Assembly (NCBI GenBank): GCA_946410395.1
Contig: CAMKAE010000071.1
Coordinates: 1-9,809, forward strand
Direction: 5' to 3'
DNA from: an uncultured Clostridia bacterium
GTDB taxonomy: Bacteria; Bacillota; Clostridia; Christensenellales; Aristaeellaceae
DNA: 9,809 nucleotides
Positions within the stretch are counted from its first letter, which is position 1. Every line of letters begins with the position of its first letter. The notes beneath the pieces are model-generated. The model was not told where the DNA came from, searched no databases, and worked only from the letters and a program-made list of their open reading frames with translations. Positions 6,212 through 9,809 of this stretch are shown here, in pieces. A program made the translations under genes and the position numbers.

Positions 6212-7020
6212 GCGCAGCCCTCCCCGCCGGTCAGATCCCGCAGCAGCACGAGGCTGATGTTGTCGTGGCCGCCGTTCTCCAGCGCCGCGGCCATCAGCCG
6301 GTCCGCCTTCTTCTCATCCGTGTCCTTCGAGGCGAGGACCGCCGCGATGTCTTTGTCGCTCACCATGCCGTGCAGGCCGTCGGAGCAAACCAGCCAGAGG
6401 TCGTCCTTCGCCCGGGGCAGCACGAACAGGTCGGGCTCCACCATCGGGTCGGTGCCCACCGCCCGGGTGATGACGTTCCGCATCGGATGCGTGGCCGCCT
6501 CCTCCGCCGTGATGATCCCGGCCCGGGCCATCTCCATGACCATGGAGTGGTCGTTGGTGATCTGGGTCAGCGCGCCGCCGGCATAGCGGTAGCAGCGGCT
6601 GTCCCCCACCTGGCCGACAAAGGCCTCGCGCGCACCCAGCCAGAGCACGGTCATGGTGGTGCCCATGCCGCGCAGGGAATCCTCCGCCTCCGCCCGTGCA
6701 AAGACCGCGGCGTTGGCCTCCCGGATGCCCGCCGCCAAGCTTTCGGCGTCCGGTGCCTTGTCCCTGAGCGCGTCCATGAGCGCGTCCCGGGCCATGGCCG
6801 AGGCCGTCTCGCCGCCCTGGTGTCCGCCCATGCCGTCCGCCACGCCCACCAGCGCGCCGGCTTCGATCACGCTGTCCTGGTTGCTGCGGCGCACCTTGCC
6901 GATATCCGTGCGGCACACCACCGCAAAGCCCGTCGCGGGGGCCTGCGCCGCCTCGGGCGCGGAGGCGCCGCTCTTCTCGCGCCGGCTGTCCTTGTTGTTC
7001 TTCCGGAAACGGTTGTTCAT
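6208..7020 (-). CDS. prpC: PP2C-family Ser/Thr protein phosphatase (PrpC/Stp)
   Basis: This 270-residue cytoplasmic phosphatase is expected to reverse phosphorylation by the adjacent kinase. PP2C motifs are complete: RSNQDS (45-50), the metal-binding ADGMGG with Asp62 and Gly63, GMGTTMT (118-124), VGDSR (138-142), RNVITRAVG (181-189), CSDGL with Asp214, and GGHDN with Asp253. The N-terminal 30 residues (basic, then Ala-rich) are extra; most bacterial PrpC proteins start close to the TDIGxVR segment, here TDIGKVR at 38-44. The start at 7020 is supported by GGAGG 6 bases upstream and by the ATGA overlap with the rlmN stop. The frame stays open upstream to 7230, but there it is the shadow of rlmN. 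The stop overlaps the prkC start, again as ATGA. Confidence 0.96.
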   Translation of the reverse strand: MNNRFRKNNKDSRREKSGASAPEAAQAPATGFAVVCRTDIGKVRRSNQDSVIEAGALVGVADGMGGHQGGETASAMARDALMDALRDKAPDAESLAAGIREANAAVFARAEAEDSLRGMGTTMTVLWLGAREAFVGQVGDSRCYRYAGGALTQITNDHSMVMEMARAGIITAEEAATHPMRNVITRAVGTDPMVEPDLFVLPRAKDDLWLVCSDGLHGMVSDKDIAAVLASKDTDEKKADRLMAAALENGGHDNISLVLLRDLTGGEGCA

Positions 7021-8084
7021 CCTTGACCTCCATCGGTTTGTTCTTGCGCAAGCTCCCGCCGCCGCAGCTGCCCGCAGGCGCCTTCGATGTCGTCGCCCAT
7101 CTCCCGGCGGCGGGTGGCGGAGATATGGTGCGCGCTCAGGGTGTCCAGGAAGCGGCGCACCGCCGCCTCGGACACGCCCTTCAGGCCGCGCTCGGGAACG
7201 TCGTTCAGGGGTATCAGGTTCACATGGCACTGCAGGCCCCGGAGCCGGCCGGCCAGCTCCGCCGCCTGGGCCGGGGCCGCGTTGACGCCGTCCACCAGGG
7301 CATACTCGAAGATCACCCGGCGGCCGGTCTTTTCGACATAATAACGGCTGGCGGCCAGGACTTCATCCACGCTCCAGCGGTTGGCCACCGGCATCAGCTG
7401 CCGCCGCACCGCGTCGTTGGGCGCATGAAGGCTCACGGACAGGGTCACCGGCAGGTCTTCCTCCGCAAAGCGCCGCATCTGCGGCACCAGGCCGCAGGTG
7501 GACAGGCTCACGTTGCGCAGGCCGATGTTCACGCCCTCCGGCTCCCGCAGCAGGCGCAGGAAGGCCGTGACTTCCTCATAATTGTCAAGGGGCTCGCCGC
7601 TGCCCATCAGCACCACGTTGTGCACCTTCGTGTCCGGTTCCCGCTCCCGCAGGAAGCGGTTGGCGCAGAGAATCTCCCCCAGCATCTCGCCGCGGGTCAG
7701 GTTCCGCACGCAGCCCGCCAGGGTGGAGGCGCAGAACGCGCAGCCCATCCGGCAGCCCACCTGGGTGGAGATGCACAGCGTACAGCCGTGGTGGTAGCGC
7801 ATCAGCACGCCCTCCACGCAGTTGCCGTCCGCCAGGGCGAAGAGGAACTTCACCGTCCCGTCCAGGGCGCTGACCCGATGGGTGCGGATGCTCACCGGCT
7901 GGGCCGTCGCCTCCGCCGCAAGCCGCTCCCGCAGGGCCGCGGGCAGGTTGCCCATCTCCGGGAAGTCCGCCCCGCGGTGGATCCACTGAAAGATCTGCTT
8001 GCCGCGGAAGGCCGGCAGGTCCCTCTCCCTGCACCAGGCCGTCAGCTCCGCGCAGGTCATGCCGGTCAGTTCGGCGCGGCTCAT
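7017..8084 (-). CDS. rlmN: Dual-specificity 23S rRNA/tRNA adenine-C2 methyltransferase RlmN
   Basis: RlmN is a radical-SAM enzyme that makes 2-methyladenosine at A2503 of 23S rRNA and, in E. coli, at A37 of some tRNAs. The 355-residue length is typical. The [4Fe-4S] cluster motif CxxxCxxC is Cys111, Cys115 and Cys118 (GCRMGCAFC). The two mechanistic cysteines are Cys104 (TLCISTQVGC) and Cys337 (DIEGACGQL), matching Cys118 and Cys355 of E. coli RlmN. The SAM-contact segment MGSGEPLDNYEEV starts at 160. These features fit RlmN rather than Cfr; no separate evidence for a Cfr resistance enzyme was seen. The start overlaps the rsmB stop as ATGA, with GGAGG 8 bases upstream; the stop overlaps the phosphatase start in the same way. 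Confidence 0.97.
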   Translation of the reverse strand: MSRAELTGMTCAELTAWCRERDLPAFRGKQIFQWIHRGADFPEMGNLPAALRERLAAEATAQPVSIRTHRVSALDGTVKFLFALADGNCVEGVLMRYHHGCTLCISTQVGCRMGCAFCASTLAGCVRNLTRGEMLGEILCANRFLREREPDTKVHNVVLMGSGEPLDNYEEVTAFLRLLREPEGVNIGLRNVSLSTCGLVPQMRRFAEEDLPVTLSVSLHAPNDAVRRQLMPVANRWSVDEVLAASRYYVEKTGRRVIFEYALVDGVNAAPAQAAELAGRLRGLQCHVNLIPLNDVPERGLKGVSEAAVRRFLDTLSAHHISATRRREMGDDIEGACGQLRRRELAQEQTDGGQG

Positions 8085-9757
8085 GCGCGTTTCCTCCGCA
8101 TCCGGCAGAGGTAGAACCCGCCGATGCCGTCCCGGTGGGGCATCAGCTGCAGGCCCGTCTCCTCATGCTCCCGCAGGGAGGCGGGAATGGTTTCGGGCAG
8201 CTTTTCGATCACAAACTCCGGGTGGCGCTGCAGGAAGGCCGTCACCTGCCGGTCGTTCTCGTCCCGCAGGACGGAGCAGGTGGCGTACACCAGCACGCCG
8301 CCGGGGCGGACCGCCAGGCTCACGTTGTCCAGCAGCTCCGCCTGCAGGGCCGTCAGCTGCCGCACCCGCTCCGGGGTGACGCGCAGCTTGATGTCCGGCT
8401 TCTCCGCCATGTCGCCCGTGCCGGAGCAGGGGGCGTCGAGCAGCACCGCGTCAAAGGTGCCGTCCAGGTCGGGCCGGCGCACGGCGGCGTCCCGGGTCAT
8501 CGGGCGCACGTTTTCCAGCCGCAGGCGTTTGACCTGCGACACCACCAGGTCCGTGCGGTGGGGGTGCAGCTCCCAGGCCTGCACCCGGCCGCTGTCCCCC
8601 ATCAGCTCGCAGATCAGGCAGGCCTTGCCGCCCGGCGCGGAGCAGGCGTCCAGCACCTTCCAGCCCCGCTGGGGCGCCAGGGCCAGGCAGGCCGCCATCG
8701 AGCCCTCGGACTGGATGGAGAACAGGCCGTTCTGCCAGTCCTTGTCGGCCGTGATGTCGATCATGCCCTTCACCCGCACCGCGTGGGGCAGCTTTCCGGG
8801 CTCCCGCTCCCACACCTTGTGGGAGAGCAGCTCCTCAAAGCCCGCGTCGTCGAGCTTCAGCAGGTTGGGGCGCAGCACCAGGCCATCTCCCCGGCTGCGG
8901 AAGCGCGCGAGCGCCTTACCGGTCTCCGCTCCCCAGTCGCTCATCAGCCGTTCGATCAGCCACTCCGGCACGCTGGTCTCCACCGCCAGGGCCTTGAGGG
9001 GCTCCGCGGCCGGATCCGGCCAGGTCAGCTCCGCTTTTTTGCGGATCAGGTTGCGCAGGATGCCGTTGCACACCCCGGCCAGCCCTTCCAGGCCGATCTC
9101 CTTGCACAGCCGCACCGAAGTGTCCGTCGCGGCGTTCTCCGGCACGCGGTAGTCCAGCATCAGCTGGCAGGTCCCCAGCCGCAGCACGTTGATCAGCCGG
9201 ATGTCCGTGTCCGGCTTCGCCATGACCTGCGCGAGGACGTAATCGATCTTGCGCAGGTTGTCCAGGGTGTCGTACACCAGCCGGGCCGCAAAGCGCCGGT
9301 CCGCCGCCGACAGCGTGCAGCCGTGGAGCTTCTCGTCCAGGGCCAGGGTGGCGTAGGCACCGTTCTCGGTGACCTTGCGGATCACGTCCAGCGCGATGCG
9401 CCGCGCGGGCATGCCGTCGGTGGCCCCGGGGCGCACCTTTGCCGGCGCGGTCCCACCCGGGCGGCGGTTATCCCCACGGAAGGGCGCACGATTCCCACCG
9501 GGCCGTCCGTTGTAGGGACGGCCTTTCACATAGCTTCCACTTTTGTGCTCGTAGACCTTGTAACTCGCGGTCTTCTCCCCACTTTCCGGCTTTTCTTTGG
9601 GAGAGACTGCGCCTTCAGCCCCACCGCCGGTGTTCTTCCGGTTGGGCAGGCCTTTCAGCTCAGGGCCGCTCGCCCACGGGCGGGCCGTGTTCCGGGGTTT
9701 GCCCACGGGTCCGAAATCATTGCGGCGGGGCTTGTTGGTTTTGCGATCAAAGCTCAT
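8081..9757 (-). CDS. rsmB: 16S rRNA (cytosine-967-C5)-methyltransferase RsmB with disordered N-terminal extension
   Basis: RsmB methylates C967 of 16S rRNA (E. coli numbering). Residues about 117-245 form the NusB-like RNA-binding domain, and about 290-555 the SAM-dependent methyltransferase. The SAM loop is VLDACSAPGGKA (368-379). Both family cysteines are present: Cys444 in DAPCSGTG and nucleophile Cys494 in YATCS. At 558 residues it is about 110 longer than usual. The excess is residues 1-115, rich in Gly, Pro, Arg, Lys and Asn, with RG-type motifs such as GRPYNGRPGGNR, probably disordered and RNA-binding. The start at 9757 is supported by AAAGGAG 6 bases upstream; the internal Met116 has no such site. 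It is the first complete gene of the operon seen here, and its stop overlaps rlmN as ATGA. Confidence 0.95.
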   Translation of the reverse strand: MSFDRKTNKPRRNDFGPVGKPRNTARPWASGPELKGLPNRKNTGGGAEGAVSPKEKPESGEKTASYKVYEHKSGSYVKGRPYNGRPGGNRAPFRGDNRRPGGTAPAKVRPGATDGMPARRIALDVIRKVTENGAYATLALDEKLHGCTLSAADRRFAARLVYDTLDNLRKIDYVLAQVMAKPDTDIRLINVLRLGTCQLMLDYRVPENAATDTSVRLCKEIGLEGLAGVCNGILRNLIRKKAELTWPDPAAEPLKALAVETSVPEWLIERLMSDWGAETGKALARFRSRGDGLVLRPNLLKLDDAGFEELLSHKVWEREPGKLPHAVRVKGMIDITADKDWQNGLFSIQSEGSMAACLALAPQRGWKVLDACSAPGGKACLICELMGDSGRVQAWELHPHRTDLVVSQVKRLRLENVRPMTRDAAVRRPDLDGTFDAVLLDAPCSGTGDMAEKPDIKLRVTPERVRQLTALQAELLDNVSLAVRPGGVLVYATCSVLRDENDRQVTAFLQRHPEFVIEKLPETIPASLREHEETGLQLMPHRDGIGGFYLCRMRRKRA

Positions 9758-9809
9758 GGAATGCTCCTTTGTGATGGTCGGTGGGTTTTGTTGTTCGGAA
9801 TTGCCGCTG
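9754..9809 (-). CDS. Possible 3' end of an upstream operon gene (partial)
   Basis: One minus-strand frame is open from the window edge and ends in TGA at 9756-9754, overlapping the rsmB start as ATGA. The 17 visible residues end in NNKTHRPSQRSIP and match no family I recognise. The only support is that the next four gene junctions in this operon have the same ATGA overlap. In related genomes fmt or a zinc metallopeptidase gene often precedes rsmB. The tail is too short to decide, and the segment could be non-coding leader. Confidence 0.3.
   Translation of the reverse strand, partial: AAIPNNKTHRPSQRSIP
9764..9770 (-). promoter_or_regulatory. Ribosome binding site of rsmB, deciding the long N-terminus
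   Basis: The minus strand reads AAAGGAG, then 6 bases and the ATG at 9757. It supports translation of the 115-residue extension instead of a start at Met116 (9412), which has no purine-rich site before it. Confidence 0.75.

Noticed and set aside
4328..6586. Plus-strand open frame of 752 codons
   Set aside because: It lies opposite prkC and part of prpC, both with full family motifs. The translation is His/Val/Arg/Gly-rich without recognisable domains, as expected for an antisense shadow in GC-rich DNA.
7023..8114. Plus-strand open frame of 363 codons
   Set aside because: It is antisense to rlmN, whose CxxxCxxC motif and catalytic cysteines are intact; no domain is visible on the plus strand.
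8124..9152. Plus-strand open frame of 342 codons
   Set aside because: It is antisense to the RsmB methyltransferase domain; Ser/Arg-rich shadow composition with no motif.
8081..9412. Shorter RsmB starting at Met116
   Set aside because: No Shine-Dalgarno precedes it, whereas AAAGGAG sits 6 bases before the ATG at 9757.

Overview
The window is GC-rich and every confident gene lies on the minus strand, so the text follows transcription from high to low coordinates. Gene content and order (rsmB, rlmN, PP2C phosphatase, PASTA-domain Ser/Thr kinase, rsgA, rpe) match the conserved Bacillota housekeeping cluster known from Bacillus subtilis (rsmB-rlmN-prpC-prkC-cpgA-rpe). The high GC content, strong AGGAGG-type ribosome binding sites, and a secreted lamin-tail/CotH protein next to a CE2-like esterase suggest a GC-rich member of class Clostridia, perhaps from gut or rumen. 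That placement is inferred from gene content only.

Region 1 (about 9809-4325) is a tightly packed operon: rsmB (16S rRNA m5C methyltransferase with a long disordered basic N-terminus), rlmN (radical-SAM 23S rRNA/tRNA m2A methyltransferase), stp/prpC (PP2C phosphatase), prkC (membrane kinase with three PASTA repeats), then rsgA. Each junction is an ATGA overlap, so translation is probably coupled. The first 56 bases upstream of rsmB may hold the 3' end of another gene that also ends in an ATGA overlap. The operon joins ribosome modification and maturation to the PrkC/PrpC signalling pair; in B. subtilis the RsgA orthologue CpgA is a PrkC substrate.

Region 2 (3440-2615) has a 172-bp gap that can fold into a compact multi-stem structure, followed by rpe (ribulose-phosphate 3-epimerase), the last gene of the conserved cluster here. 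In B. subtilis thiN follows; here it is absent.

Region 3 (2614-2426) is an AT-rich 189-bp intergenic segment carrying three copies of a near-palindromic 12-mer (TATnTGCAnATA), spaced about two helical turns apart. It is the best regulatory candidate in the window. A perfect Shine-Dalgarno for the next gene lies at its downstream end. No convincing terminator for rpe and no full sigma-A promoter could be placed.

Region 4 (2425-1) is an accessory two-gene unit: a two-domain SGNH hydrolase resembling carbohydrate esterase family 2, with no signal peptide, and 17 bases later a secreted protein with lamin-tail, chitobiase-like C-terminal and CotH-kinase-like domains that runs off the window.

No tRNA, rRNA, CRISPR array, insertion sequence or phage gene was seen. 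The long plus-strand open frames are antisense shadows of the GC-rich genes.
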